Shown one piece after another: positions 20,523 to 33,335 of a stretch of DNA of 64,000 nucleotides. Within the stretch, counting starts at the first letter, position 1. The number at the start of each line of letters is the position of its first letter. The translations under genes and the position numbers were made by a program. A model generated the notes under the pieces. That model was not told the DNA's origin. It saw nothing but the letters and a program-made list of their open reading frames with translations, and made no database searches. The stretch is from Histoplasma ohiense (lineage: Eukaryota; Ascomycota; Eurotiomycetes; Onygenales; Ajellomycetaceae). Location: the NCBI GenBank assembly GCA_017607445.1, contig JAEVHH010000004.1, forward strand, positions 3,410,001-3,474,000, read 5' to 3'.

Positions 20523-22329
20523 ATGTCGAATCTGGCACCCTCCGCGTTCCGACAGGCACTTCGTGCGTACCCACGACGATGTGCCTCTATTCGGCCGGCG
20601 ACTCCCCGGACAGCTGCAGCGAGAAGGTGCTATACATCCGAATCAAAGCCAGCCAGGGCCCAATCCAGTGTAGACTTGGATGTGGACGTTGCCATCAAAA
20701 CTGGGCAAAGGCCATTCGCTGAACAAACCGGTATCCGGCCACATAATGTTACTGTACCGGGCACCGCAGTCGGCAGTGATGCCATGATGGGTCCGTCGAC
20801 TGGTATTCTGAAGCAAGCTACCGTCTTAGACCAAGGCAGCCGACCCATATATCTCGACATGCAAGCCACGACGCCTACAGACCCACGTGTGCTTGACGCA
20901 ATGCTTCCGTTCCTCACGGGCCTTTACGGGAATCCGCATTCGAGAACGCATGCGTACGGATGGGAGACCGAAAAGGCTACGGAACAGGCCCGAGAGCATG
21001 TCGCCAAGCTGATTGGTGCGGATCCCAAGGAAATCATCTTCACCAGCGGCGCGACGGAAAGTAACAATATGAGCATCAAGGGCGTGGCGAAGTTTTTCGG
21101 CCGGTCGGGGAAGAAGAAGCATATCATCACCTCACAGACCGAGCACAAGTGCGTGCTGGATAGCTGTCGACACCTTCAAGATGAAGGGTTCGAAGTGACT
21201 TACCTCCCCGTGCAGAGCAACGGATTAATAGATTTGAAAGACCTTGAGGCCGCAATTCGTCCGGAAACGGCGTTGGTCAGTATCATGACGGTCAACAATG
21301 AGATTGGCGTTATTCAGCCCGTGAAAGAAATCGGCGCTCTATGCCGGTCCAAACGGGTGTTCTTCCACACCGATGCTGCCCAAGCGGTTGGCAAAATCCC
21401 CATTGACGTCAATGAATGGAACGTTGATCTCCTTTCGATTTCTGGACACAAGATCTACGGGCCGAAAGGCATCGGAGCTTGTTATGTCAGACGGCGGCCG
21501 AGAGTCCGTATCGACCCCATCATTACAGGTGGTGGCCAAGAGAGAGGACTTCGAAGCGGCACTCTGGCTCCTCACCTTGCCGTCGGCATTGGGGAGGCGT
21601 GCCGCATTGCAAAGGAAGAAATGGAGGTAAGAGAAAAACTCCTGCTCAGTTCTACTTGACTTTTTATCGTTTTCCATTTCTATCTCTCCGCGCCTGGAAT
21701 GATTATATTGCTTAGAATATGCATGGCTTTCTGAGACTGGCTGGCTGTAGCTGCACGGTTTTTGCTGTGTTTACCAACCACCTTTGATTTACATAGCAGG
21801 GGTTATGACATTGGTTCGGTGATTTTACCATTTGATATGTGTTTTATTACATCTAACGTGTTTGGTATACGATATGGATCGCGTTACTGATTCTATAAAA
21901 ATCTAGTACGATGCAAACCGCATCAAAGCCCTATCCAAACGGCTTCTTGATGGCCTCCTCTCGATGGAACATACGACCTTAAACGGCGACCCCGAAAAAC
22001 ACTATCCCGGCTGCGTCAACGTATCCTTCGCCTACGTCGAGGGTGAGTCCCTCCTGATGGCCCTCAAGGATATCGCACTGTCCTCTGGTAGTGCATGTAC
22101 TTCTGCCTCGCTGGAACCCAGCTACGTGCTCCGAGCGCTCGGAAACAGCGACGAGAGCGCACATAGCAGTATACGGTTCGGCATTGGACGGTTCACGACA
22201 GAGGGCGAAATTGACTATGTGTTGAAGGCGGTGAGAGAGCGAGTGTCGTTCCTGCGGGAGCTTAGCCCGCTGTGGGAGCTAGTGCAGGAGGGCGTTGACC
22301 TAAATACCATCGAATGGAGTCAACATTGA
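20523..22329 (+). CDS. NFS1: Mitochondrial cysteine desulfurase
   Basis: Exons 20523-21626 and 21907-22329 give 508 residues. The first about 40 residues are Arg/Ala/Ser-rich with few acidic residues, fitting a mitochondrial presequence. The class V aminotransferase core begins RPIYLDMQATTPTDPRVLDA. The PLP lysine is Lys310 in SISGHKIYGPKG, and the catalytic cysteine is Cys432 in SSGSACTSASLEPSYVLRAL. The end DLNTIEWSQH is conserved in Nfs1. Known reaction: removes sulfur from cysteine as a persulfide for Fe-S cluster assembly (with Isd11 and the scaffold Isu1) and for tRNA thiolation. The single intron (280 nt) is long for this genome. The gene follows the FAD oxidoreductase on the same strand. 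Confidence 0.97.
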
Positions 22330-22902
22330 GCGCTGGTATTTTAACCGGCCCGGTCTCATTACATGATTTCACATTAAAATACCCTCCTCTCTTATTCGGC
22401 GAGCCCTTGTTTTGGTTTTTTTTAATCTTTGATGATGTGCTTTACACCAACTGATTGTACGATCAGAATGATATCCAAACACCTAGCAAACCTCATATCA
22501 CCCATCTTTCATAACCACTTTTGTCGATGCTTTTTTTTTTTTTTTTTTTCGTCTTCTCTTCTACTATGCGAAGCATCTAGTTACATGTTACAATAGGTGT
22601 TTCTCCCCTCTTTTACATCTCATTTCACAGCTCGGTCTTTGCTGTGTGCATATCTGTATGATTTCTTTCCCCTTTTCTGTGTATTATTACCAATTTGCCT
22701 TTGCCCTACAAGTGTTTCAACAAAGCATATATATGGGTTCGGATGGACCAATTGCGCCACTTTTAGCACACGGCAGCAGAATGATGTAATGACTTATCTA
22801 GCACATCCCCCGCGTCCCTGTTCCCTTTCGTCTGAGTTCCCCGCATGATCACGTCATGCAGAACCTACAAAAACAAAATCTCGAACAGCGACTTATCTCG
22901 GC

Positions 22903-22930
22903 TTTTTTTTTTCTTTTTTTTTGGGGGGGG
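22903..22930. repeat. T-run followed by G8
   Basis: About 19 T with one C interruption, then eight G, in the NFS1-BNA2 intergenic region. Confidence 0.85.
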
Positions 22931-23427
22931 TCTGGGCTACGGGGTATCTCCGCTCATGCTACCGTAGTATCACCAGAGTGTACATGATGTCGATGTATGG
23001 ATGTATATATGCATGTTCACAACCCACGCCGACAAGGTCTGGGGAAACTTCGGCCACTGTCTAAAGCAAATACAAAGAGTCATGATAGTGTATGATACGA
23101 GCCATGGTCCAGGTCTCCTCTGATGTAAGGCGTGGATATAAGTTTAGTCCAGTAAGGTATTATTTCGACGTCGTGTCTGTACATACATTGGCTTTCGCCG
23201 GGATACCAGCCAGGGACGATGGTTATCGTCGGACTGGAAGCCACCACAGCCATGGTCAGGGCGAACGGTGCTATCCGAGGATAACGTGTGTCAATTTGTT
23301 TGCATGACTACATAGATAAATGTGTATAACTATATAAATAAATATATATATTCATTTACTTGCTCCGATGTCGACGCGCCGATGAATGAATAGTCTTGAT
23401 ATTGAGACGAACCCATATGAACAATGC

Positions 23428-23471
23428 ACCCACACACCCACACCACACACCACACACCACACACCACACAT
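23428..23471. repeat. CCACACA minisatellite
   Basis: Imperfect tandem CCACACA-type units forming a C/A-only strand, followed by ACACCAACAACAAC. Confidence 0.8.
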
Positions 23472-24224
23472 CATCAACACCAACAACAACACTGTTGAGT
23501 TTAAGTAGATATCAACGCGGCATTCCGTGTGAGCGGACAGAGTTCCGGCGGCGGTGCTGAATCCCACAGCTCGTCCAGAGCGCGCGACCCACGGGAAGAC
23601 GCAACTTATACACCGCAAAGACAGTTCCTCGAGACTCGCGAGACACGAACGAGCTCAGCCTGCAAACCCGTTTTTAGGCTCGATTGGCCCCAATCCGCAG
23701 TGGTTCCAGCCGAATTAAGTTCACGCCGGCGCCCTCCTGTGGCTGCGGCGGCATCGGCGAGATCCTTCAGGACTTGAAACCGTGTCTGATACATCCAACA
23801 GCGGTCGCCACGGCGGACAGGGAGGAGTTAGCTCTTTCTAGTGTGGCGATGACAGACTGGATTTCTTGCGATATATCATCATTGAATATAATTAATTGAC
23901 TCGACTGCTTCCTGCTGGCTTCATCTGGCCCCTGGAATCCCGTTCGTTGTTCCCGGGATTTGGCGTCTCTGTGCCTAGGTATTTCCCTCGTGATGTTTAT
24001 TTTACCCTTTTTTTTTTTTTTTTTCTCTCTCTTTTTTCTTCAACAAATGAGTGATTCTTGCTGACATACCTTGATTAATCCAGTCTGCACCTCTATCTAT
24101 TCCTTGTCTCTGATCTCTTCCTCGTCCCTCTTTCGCATCCGCATCCGATCCTACTCGCAGCTTCTAGCAGCTTCTCCTTACGTTCTTGGCTGTTCTGCCC
24201 ACTACCCGCCCAGTACTTGTTAGA

Positions 24225-25844
24225 ATGCTTCCGCCGCTCCCGTCCCTTGCGGACTACGGCATCTCCCCCGTCACAGGCTTCCTCCCTCAAGAACCGCCGC
24301 TGCAGAGTCTCCCAGATCCCTACTATGCAAAATGGGAGTCGATCGCCGCCAACCTCCAGGCGCTGCTGCTCAGCCATCGGTTGCGCCCTACTATCGACGC
24401 CATGCCAATCCTGTCGACGGCGAAGCTGAAAACAGAACCAGAGTGGCGAAGAGCTTATGTTTTGCTGGTGTTCATGCTGCATGCCTATATCTGGGGTGGT
24501 GATTCTCCTGCTGAGGTACGTGCGGAACACTTTTTGTGGTTGTTTGATATGCGGCCTTTTTTTACCCCTCCTGGTGGGGCTTTTTTTTTTTCCTTTCTTT
24601 TTTTGGCCTGCCAGGGATGGGCTTTGTTGGTTTCACGGCATATTTTGTGTACAACCATGCGTTAACGATGACTTCGATCACCATAGATAATCCCCCAATC
24701 CATCTCAATTCCCCTCCTCAAAATCTCCGCTCATCACGAACTTCCCCCCATTGCCACATACTCCGGCGTGTGCCTCTGGAACTACAGGCCCATTTTCCCC
24801 GACGAACCCGCCGACAACATTGAGAACATCACCTCACTTTTCACCTTCACCGGTTCCCTCGACGAGCAATGGTTTTACTTAGTCTCCATCGCCATGGAAT
24901 CCCATGGCGCCTCCACCATCCCCTTGATGCTCAACGCCATCGCCGCCGCCCGCCAAAATAACACCCCCGTAGTCATAGATTGCCTACGGACCTTCGCCCA
25001 ACGCATCCACGAGATCTCAGATATCCTCCAGCGCATGTACGAGAACTGCGACCCGCACGTCTTCTACCACCGCGTCCGCCCTTTCCTCGCCGGCAGCCGG
25101 AACATGAGCGACGCCGGTCTGCCCGATGGCATCATCTACGACGACGGAACCGGCTCGCAGACCCGGCACTACTACAGCGGCGGCTCCAACGCCCAGAGCT
25201 CCCTGATCCAATTCTTCGACATAGTCCTGAACATCGAGCACCGGCCCACCGGCGAGCGGAAGCACAGCGAGAAGCCCGAGCTCTCCACGCCACCACCAGA
25301 CGAGGGCAACAGCAGCCCTACCCCCTCGACTAAACGACACAACTTCATCCTGGAGATGCGCTCGTATATGCCGGGCCCACATCGGCGCTTCCTCGAGCAC
25401 GTCGCCAGCGTCGCCAACATCCGCGACTACATCCTGAAGCACCGCGCGGACACCGCGCTCTCCGCCGCATACGACTCCTGCCTCGCCGTCCTGCGCGGCA
25501 TGCGCGACAAGCACATCCAGATGGTCTCGCGGTACATCATCATCAAGGCCCGCGAGGCGCGCGCACATGAGGACAAGTCGACCAGCCCCCGTGCGGCGCC
25601 TGCTGCGCCGGGAAAGTCGCGCGCGGTCAACCTTGCTCGTCCCGTTGCGGCGGCGGCGGCGAATGGGGTCGGTGCTGATGTCACGCCAGCGTCTGGGAGC
25701 GGAAGCAAGGGTCTCAGAGGGACCGGTGGGACGTCGCTGATCCCTTTTCTCAAACAGGCGCGGGATGAGACGGGCGAGTCGGCGGTGGGGTTGCTGGTGA
25801 ACGAGTTGGCGAAGAAAGGCCCGACAAGGGTGCCGAGGCCGTAG
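24225..25844 (+). CDS. BNA2: Indoleamine/tryptophan 2,3-dioxygenase (IDO family)
   Basis: Exons 24225-24515 and 24687-25844; 482 residues. The start MLPPLPSLADYGISPVTGFL is typical. The join PAE|IIPQSISIPLLKISAH continues into PPIATYSGVCLWNYRP. IDO landmarks follow: LDEQWFYLVSIAMESHGA, GGSNAQSSLIQFFDIVLNI, EMRSYMPGPHRRFLEHV and AAYDSCLAVLRGMRDKHIQM. His373 in RDKHIQMVSRYI aligns with the proximal heme ligand. Known reaction: opens the indole ring of tryptophan to N-formylkynurenine, the first step of de novo NAD synthesis, in the cytosol. The last about 90 residues are an Ala/Gly/Ser-rich tail typical of fungal IDOs. Confidence 0.95.
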
Positions 25845-27402
25845 GTAGCCGGACGAAGCTTGTTGGTGGGGTTCGTGAGAAATGGAGGATGACTGAGAGC
25901 AGGGTGGGCAAAGGAGCTGTTTTCTTATTTTCTTTTTCTGGATTTGAATGAGTTTTGTATATGATGAGCTCTTGTTCTTATGATTTGGGCTTGCAATTTT
26001 CTTTTGTCACTTTTCTGCGATTTTTCTGATATAATGGATTAGATGTCATGCTCGTCGTATGTATGCTACATCCATCATCCTCTTCTCTCATCTTTTCTTA
26101 TGCGTGGATGTTTTGGGGATCTTTTCGCAACCCATTGAACTCTTGTTGTATACACTCTGGCGTACATAGACTTATCTCTCCTCCATCCTATTTCCTTGTT
26201 GGCGGGTTGGAGCTGTGTCTATTTTTCACTTCATGCTGCTTATACATCATTCCTCCCATTGCGGAGAATAGAATATATTTATATTTTATATTCTGTGCAA
26301 ACATTTTTGTTTTATTTTGTTTTGGCGTGCAATTTCTGTGGAATCTTTTTTCACTTCCCGCAATTTCGATGTTTTCACTTAAATATTTCATTGTGCAAAA
26401 TATGAAAGCTTATTCCGATGGGGATTTAGACCCAAGAGGTGTATAGCTTCGAATCAATACCTACCGCATACATTTTTCTTTACCAGAACGCAACGGGAAA
26501 TCCCATTCCCCTTCCCTTCTTCAGCTTGCATGAACTCGAGGCAATCAAGGGACGCCATTACATCCACCTCTTCCAACCTGAGGAGCGTGATGCCCTCTGC
26601 ACATAAATCGACTGGGCGGCCATCCACCTCACAATGTTGGCTACAGTCCCTAGCATTGAATATTGAAGATGACGCATGTTCTCTTGTTGATAGAGCTATT
26701 GAGATGGCCGGAACATCCCCCTTGGACGTCCCCATTCCCGTAATGGCGGAAGAGTTTCCCCTGGAGAGACTTAGGTCGTCGTGGCTCAATTACCTTTTGC
26801 TATCGTGTATTGAACGATCTTAACCCAACCGCTGCGCACTGGGGGCCTTCTGCGAAGCTAAGTCAATCGCTTGACAGGGCATGTGTTCTATCTGTGCTCC
26901 ATCTGAGCACGAGTCGGAGCCGCTCCATGCTCTCCACCCAGCCCAAACAATACAGGCCCAGTCAGTTGTCAGTGGGCTTTGATCCGCGTCTGATCAGCGA
27001 TGGGATTCCGACCCTCCAGCGATGGTATACGGCATGTTAGGTTCGAAGCAATGGGGGTAAGCGTTTGGGAACAGATGCAGGTTGACCTTGCGAAGGGTTG
27101 CTTTACTGCAATATCAGAACGCGTATTCAGGGAGAATGGTGCTTCTGCGCCGCGAGTCTCCTTTCAGGTTCTCGGTACTCTCGCCCTACGATGAATGAGC
27201 CTTTAGGCGAATCGTATGAGATTTTTGGGACGGGGAGGAATAGGTTATACGCCAGCAATATATTATTGAGACGTCAAGATCGAAAAAGGATATACATAAA
27301 AACTACTGCTAACCCGACCGGATATCACAATCAGTTCAGGGAAGCAAGAAACACTCCCAATAACTAATCCACCTTAGTTTACAAAACCCTCCTCAAACAC
27401 GC
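25845..27402. other. Intergenic region with no confident gene
   Basis: 1.55 kb. It is AT-rich next to BNA2. Between 26454 and 27200 both strands carry open stretches of 80-110 codons (for example minus 26789-26454 and plus 26530-26823), but none has a domain or a good start. This could be a relic or an unrecognised small gene. Confidence 0.45.
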
Positions 27403-27979
27403 TTACTTCTTCTCCTCGCTCTTATCATCATCGCCCCATCGATTTTGAATGTCCTGCTCAGCTACCTTCTGCTGAGATTTCCCCTCCTCATGCATCTGCG
27501 TATACTTCCTTCGCTCAGCCTCAGCGTCCATTCGCTCCTGCTCGCTACCACCGAACCCAGGTCCAGAGAAGAACTCGCCAACTTTGCCCTTTACGCGGTC
27601 CCCGGCTCCTTCGCCCCATTTTTGCGCCTGTTTATGCGCCTCTTGCTGTTCTCCCTCTGCATTTTGGCGCTCACCGGCTTTGCGGAGGTCTTCGTTGCCG
27701 ATGGCGGCGCCGGCGGCTTGTTTGGCGGAACCGATGGTTTGGTTGTATTGGCCGCTTGGTTGGGACTATGGTTGGCGCGTGTTGTTAGAGATATGTCTTT
27801 TGGAGGGGTATACTTGGAGGAAATTGGAGTGAGGTCCATACATCATCCTTGCTTTCTTTGTCATCAGAGGTATTGGTTCCAGTCATTTTGTTTACAGTGT
27901 TTTTGACAGCATTGGACGCCTGCTCCAGGTAGGATGAAGTGGCTTCCTGGGGCTGCGATTCGTTGGTGCTGGAAGACAT
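27403..27979 (-). CDS. CsbD-like stress protein (Hmp1-type annotation in fungi)
   Basis: Exons 27979-27842 and 27765-27403; 166 residues. The start is MSSSTNESQPQEATSSYLEQ. Exon 2 carries the CsbD-like segment QTIGSAKQAAGAAIGNEDLR and KAGERQNAEGEQQEAHKQ. A Gly-rich turn (GEFFSGPGFGGSEQ) and a charged tail ending DDDKSEEKK follow. There is no signal or membrane segment, and the composition is hydrophilic, as in stress-induced disordered proteins. Fungal relatives are often labelled mismatched base pair and cruciform DNA recognition protein after Ustilago Hmp1, but a DNA role is not proved for most. ERG2 is downstream in coordinate order on the same strand, 733 nt away. Confidence 0.85.
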
Positions 27980-28711
27980 GATGTTCGGCTGTAAATGAAT
28001 ATTGTGAGTTGGATATATGTCGACCAATAGCCGTTACTTGCTTTTGAATATCAGATCTGAGTTAAAAGGTTTGAAAATATGAGAAGTTTCGAACCTGCTG
28101 GTACGGAATAATACTCAAGATTTCGAGGGGGTATTGGACATTTTATAGATCCCATTCCGTTGCCTCATCCGCCGGGATCAACGGTAGCGCGAAAAAAAAA
28201 AAAAAAAAAACCTTGATATCGTCGCACCGCTGTTTGCCCCTATGATATCATTCGCGCAGGTTTGGCTTTCATTACGCTTCCCTGATGTCATCGGGCGATC
28301 AACATGGCTGCTACGTAAGCGCAAGGACTAGCACCAGCGCGGGATATCCCGGGTACAGTCTAGCCGCACATATACCGGTCTCTTGCGTTGACTTTTCATG
28401 CACTCGACGTCAGAGGACTTTTCTGAATATCTGGGGGCTTGGCTGCCGGTTTCTGCGAGACTTGTCCGAGGACACAGATGTGATTTACCAAGAAACATCG
28501 CAGATACCCAGAAGCGGGCAGGAATTTTTCTTTCCCCCTTCTTCTTTTGGATCTTTTGGAAGGGCATATTGTATTATTACCCTTCAGTCTATCCCAAAAT
28601 AACCGAATTGGCCAAATGTCCAACAAGATGGCCTATCTATATATATACAGGAAGAGGAAGAAGAATTAAAAATAAAAAAAAAGAGGAAAACAAGAAAATA
28701 AAATACAGCGA
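27980..28711. other. CsbD-like gene promoter and ERG2 3' flank
   Basis: 732 nt. Contains A19 at 28192-28210. The ORFs on both strands at 28285-28715 are low-confidence shadows. No further feature is recognised. Confidence 0.5.
28192..28210. repeat. A19 homopolymer
   Basis: Nineteen A upstream of the CsbD-like gene. Confidence 0.9.
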
Positions 28712-29724
28712 TTAAAATTTCCCAATCAGCAGCTGAGAACCCATCCCCTTCGCGGTCCAATACACAGTCTTCCAGAGATTCACCAGGTCCAGCGTGCTCG
28801 TGAACGTATCGACAAAGCCAAACGGAAGCATCGACGGAATCCATCCTGTCAGCCCAACGCAGCCAAGGAGTCAGCATGTTTGTACGAAAAATCAATCGAA
28901 GTATTGAGAATGCCAAAAGAGAAAGAAAAGAAAAAGGAAAAGAAAAAGATAAGCGGAAAATGAGGGAGGAAAAAGGGGTTGTTGGGTTATTTTGAAATTC
29001 TCACCTTGCGCTAACTCCAACGCCCACCCATTCAACTGATACTGCGATCCTTCCCCTCTCTTAAGCCAATTTTGGTCACCAGGATGATATTCCGTCGCCT
29101 CGAGTTCGCCAGGCAAGAACCGCCGTTCGACGCCATGCAGTATCGTAAAGTAGTCGTGTGCGAGGTGCACGCCCGAGTGGCCCTCGGATCCGAGCGGTGT
29201 GCCGTAGAAGATAAGATATTCGGTAATCGACGCGTGGAGAATGAGCATTGCGCCCATTGCGTTTCCGTGGTTGCTGCGGGAAAGGAAAAGCGTTAGTTAG
29301 CAAATGAAAATTTGAAGCGTCGTCGCTGTTAAAGTAAAAGAGAGCAATTATGGCCCTTTTCTTTTTCTTTCTTTCTTTCTTTCTTTCTTTCTTTTCTAAT
29401 ACTCTCTTCCCCCTCAGAAGTTTGGGGGAGAAAGTTCACGTTTCGGGGGAAAAAATATCATATTATCACTGCTCAGAAAACCTACCTGAAAACCCAGCGG
29501 GCCGGATCCTTATCGAAGGGAAGTACATGCTTATCCCCGTATTCCATACGCAACGCCTGGTTGAGATCCGTCATCAATTCCGTAACATTGTTCGGGTGCC
29601 GTTCAATTGAAGCCTTGGATAGCTCCTGGAGCCTCTGCGGATCAAAGATGTAGAATCTCGGAAGGATTTGGTCGAGCTTGTAGAGCCCGACGAGAATGAG
29701 CGGGAGGAAGTGGAGGAAGCGCAT
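28712..29724 (-). CDS. ERG2: C-8 sterol isomerase
   Basis: Exons 29724-29486, 29273-29005 and 28845-28712; 213 residues. The start MRFLHFLPLILVGLYKLDQ forms the N-terminal membrane anchor. The rest matches the ERG2/sigma-1 receptor family: FYIFDPQRLQELSKASIERH, DPARWVFSNHGNAMGAMLIL (across the first intron), GTPLGSEGHSGVHLAHDYFT, and after the second intron GWIPSMLPFGFVDTFTSTLD. Known reaction: shifts the sterol C8=C9 double bond to C7=C8 (fecosterol to episterol) in the endoplasmic reticulum during ergosterol synthesis. It is a target of morpholine fungicides. All key regions are present and both introns restore phase. Confidence 0.97.
29361..29394. repeat. (TTTC)n microsatellite inside ERG2 intron 1
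   Basis: Tandem TTTC units within the 212-nt first intron of ERG2 (29485-29274). On the gene's strand this is a GAAA run. Confidence 0.85.
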
Positions 29725-30456
29725 TATTGTTGTATTTTCCCTTTCCCTTCTTTCGCTATAATCAATTCCAACCTCCAGTCATTTAGGGTGTCCTTGGAGG
29801 TGCGATTTAAAGGAGGAAAATAAAATTAAAAAACTATAGAAATATTGGCAGATAAATATTTGCTTACCTAAGGCGGATAGGGGCGTCTCCGATCGAACGA
29901 TTGATTGATTAAAAAAAAAGGGGTATTTTTGCAACAGCAGTAGATATGTTATTATTGCAAGAGGGAGATAACTACTACATCTACAGACTTAAAAAAAGAA
30001 AGTGGAAGGAGTCGCGTATCACACCCAAATGTAAAGCTTCAAATACAGTCAAAAAACATGCTTTAAAAGTTTGCGAAAATCTTGGGAAGGAGGTGTTAAG
30101 CGCAAGTCGCTGGCATTCACGTCCAAATTTTACGTTCATCTTAGCGGGCATTGAGGATAAGTGACTATCTATGCTGTCAAAACCGATTGCAATCGCGTTC
30201 ACATCATCGACGTATAGCATTTCTTGAATGGTTGCGGAGACCAAGAATGTCCGTAAAGTAAGAACGATATTCATCTCGCCAGACACCTTAATTGGTAGCT
30301 GACATACTAGTACACATGTATCGAGGTATCTCGTTCGTAAACTTTTCAAATTTCTATGTTAATGTTAAAGCGTAGTCATCGATCCCAATTAATTCGCGAA
30401 CGCGATAAGGGTTGAACCAAATATCCACCACCCTAAAAGCATCACCTTATAACAAC
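29725..30456. other. ERG2 upstream region and VPS23 3' flank
   Basis: 732 nt. AT-rich, with a 122-codon minus ORF (30349-29981) that has no domain. No gene called. Confidence 0.5.
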
Positions 30457-32643
30457 TTACTCCCCATCGCCTTCAACAACCAACCCTAATCCCAACCCCG
30501 CCTTCCTGACCAGCGCTTTCTTCAAAAACGCCTCTCTCGCCAATCCCCTCGTCAACCGCGCCCATGTCTCAACACTCACCCGCCCCTTTACCAATCCAGC
30601 CTGCAGCGCATATATGGCCCGCTGAATCCCCCGCTCCTCAGCGACAAGGTCATATATCTGCTTTCCAACAACGGTGGGCGCAACGAGGACGTCATCAATA
30701 GCAGGCAGCCCTGTCGCGGTCTGACGTTCTGTTGCTGCTGCTGTGCTAGATGAGCTCGGCTCGCTAGATGATACATTTGTCACAAGGCCGGTAGAAATGC
30801 GTGATTTTGCATCCGCAATAACGCCGTCAGCACGTTGCAGGGACTGTTGAAGGATGGACGTATTGGATTGCAGCGTTGAGTGGAAGGAGTTCAGGGAGGC
30901 GATTTCGGATTGAAGGGTGGTGATAGCAGCATGGAGGGCTTGGGATTGGGACTGCAGAGGTTGAAGGTTGGAGGCCGTTTGGGAGATGGTGGATTGGAGT
31001 GTTTGCGTGAGGCTTTCCGAAAGGCTGCGGAGAAGGGCGTCTTTTTCTGGATTTGGTGGGATAGGCGGTGCGACTTGAGGTGAAGATAGAGAAGGGAGTT
31101 CAAGCTCGAAGAGTGAGTTGAGGGGGTCTCGCGATTCGGGTTTTTTCTCCGGTGGTGCTGGTTGCTGTGGCCCCAGAGTGTGATGCGACATTGGAGGAGG
31201 TCCATACGGTGGTACGTGAAGAGGACGAGATAATGGCTGTGTTTGCGGAGAGGGATGGATTTGTGGTTGTAAATGTGGACCCTGGGGAGGATATGGTTGC
31301 TGCTGGTGTTGGTGGGAGAATGCTTGGGGGACATGGGGTGGAGTTATCGTATTGCTTCCGGGAACCGGGCTCACAGGTCCCGTATGAGTTAGTCGATATC
31401 CATCTTGCTGATAGCCTTGTTTCTGTGGTAATGGTAGAGTTTGGGGCGCCATTTGCGATTGTGGTGTGGGCTGTCTCAGGCTGCTAGATCGCTGCGGCGC
31501 ACGGTAGGTATCATGATTGTTCGACACTTGGTCATAGTTCCGCTGTTGCGATACTGACCTTTGGTGACCGATATCGTTGGGAAGGGGGGGTAAAGGTGGC
31601 GGTGGTTTGTTGTATTTCGCTTGCGCGGAGTGCTCCTGTTGTTGCCTTTCTGGCTCTACCATCTGGCTTGGTTTCGGAGGTAATTGCGGAGGAGCCTGGT
31701 GCAGTTGAGCAGGTGGGGGAGATGGGCTGACTGTTTTAGCTAGTTCTCGTGGTAAAGGAGGAACGGGAGGCGGTGGCTCATTTTGTTGCATGGGGATACG
31801 GATATTCTGTTGTTGCTTTGATATCACTGGAGGCTCCTTCGCGAAGACGTCTCGAAGGATATACAATAAATCGACAATCGTTGACCGCTAAATAGTTTGC
31901 ATATTCAAATTAGCACACTGCCTTCCCAGTAGGCGTCCCGTCTTCTGCCAGAAACAACCCTGTGCTCAAAATTAAACCTTTCCGCGTTTGGAGAAAACTA
32001 CACCACGCACATCTGATGCTTCTGACCAGTGTGCCAGATAATGATGATATACCCTTCCCTCCCCACTAACATGTTGACCTGGGCGAACTAGCATATCCTG
32101 CGTCGGGGTGACATACACAAAAGGCGGCTCACGGGGATAGGCCTTGGGCACCCATATCGTTATCGGAAATCGATATAGTGCTCCGCGAAACGTGACAGGC
32201 AGCGTTCCGGCGAGTTGGAGGAGTAAAGCAGGTGTGCCATTCTCATATGCTATTTTTCAAACCACAGAAACAAATGGCAAAACTTGGGTTAGCTTTTAAG
32301 CCGCAAATATGCGAATCCCGCTACAACAGATCGTGGCAGGGGATTGCTGTGATGGGAGGGCAGTGGAAGATTGGGATTGCTAACTGTAGACATCCGTCCT
32401 GAGAACGAAGCCGGGATATTGTGCGAGGAGGTTTGTTACGTCGTTGTATGTTCTGTTTGGGTCTCGATATGCTTGATTGGGCCCGTATTCGGGCTGTTGG
32501 GCAAGCGGGCAGGAGGGGGTCTGGTTAGCCAGCAAAGAGGAGTCTCCGATGCGTTTGCAGCACGAGAGCCAAGAGGCGCAGAAACTTACACTTGTGAGCA
32601 CTCGATACAGCCAGGTTAATGTCTTCTGTGGCACTACTGCCAT
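30457..32643 (-). CDS. VPS23: ESCRT-I subunit Vps23 (Tsg101 homologue)
   Basis: Exons 32643-32590, 32493-32385, 32249-32011 and 31887-30457; 610 residues. An N-terminal UEV domain spans roughly residues 1-160 (LTWLYRVL, YRDPNRTYNDVTNLLAQYPG, ITIWVPKAYPREPPFVYV, RPGQHVSGEGRVYHHYLAHW, DLLYILRDVFAKEPPV). It lacks the E2 catalytic cysteine, as expected. A long Pro/Gln-rich region follows, then a coiled coil (about residues 420-500), then the C-terminal steadiness box beginning DDVLVAPTVVGKQIYDLVAE. Known role: binds ubiquitinated cargo and Vps27 at endosomes and recruits ESCRT-II. The first intron is ambiguous: donor 32592 with acceptor 32471 is also in frame and shortens the protein by eight residues. 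Confidence 0.93.
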
Positions 32644-33335
32644 GGTTGTGGTGCAGGAGAAGCCCAGCAGACATGGCGCATCCGTCTCGGTGGAAATGGT
32701 TGGGTTTGGTGGAAGTCGGTGATGTGTGACGATGCTGATTGTCGGGCAAAGCGCCGAGACCTTATTTTCTTGAGTTGCCGGGTTTAGTGCCTGAACTCCC
32801 ACGTTGGTGGAAGCAAGGGATGAACAATACTAGTAAGAACTACACTATGCATGCATGAGGAACATTTATGATATTGTTCTCAACTATCGAGATTTTATTT
32901 TTCACTAACTAGTTGGCCCTAGGCTTCCGAAAGTATGCACACTACAAGTGGCCTCAATTAAAAGAAAAATACACCCGGTAATGACTCCACGAATGTAAAT
33001 AAAGTATGTAAAGGGAGTGTCTGTTTCAAACAGTATAGCAAAAAGTAACTAATCCTCCAACCAGAAACGAACGCAAAAAAGGGAAAGAGGGGGAAGAAGA
33101 AAAAGATGAAATAAAGGGAAAACAAGAGAGACAAATAAAAGGGGGAAGGAGAGTTTAGTAGAACCTATTAAAAAACGAGGCGCTGGGAAAACCAACTTCA
33201 ATCCATCGACAGAACAGTCGGCTAGAGTAAAACAAAAGAAAAACAGGAGCACCCATGTACAATTACGTGTGTGAGTGGACACAATATACACAAAAGGAGA
33301 GAATGGATATATTCCAAAACATAGAACAGTTCCAT
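32644..33335. other. VPS23 promoter and STE2 3' flank
   Basis: 692 nt. A/G-rich on the plus strand near 33060-33160, consistent with a pyrimidine-rich 3' UTR of STE2. No gene recognised. Confidence 0.5.

Larger units (their letters stand above)
22330..24224. other. Intergenic region upstream of BNA2, low-complexity rich
   Basis: 1.9 kb. Contains T19 at 22531-22549, a T-run/G8 junction at 22903-22930, a CCACACA minisatellite at about 23428-23471 and T17 at 24008-24024. A more GC-rich patch (23529-23790) is open on both strands but shows no domain. No gene is called. Confidence 0.5.

Noticed and set aside
25017..25568. 183-codon minus ORF inside BNA2
   Set aside because: It is antisense to a well-supported IDO gene; GC-rich third codon positions keep the opposite frame open.
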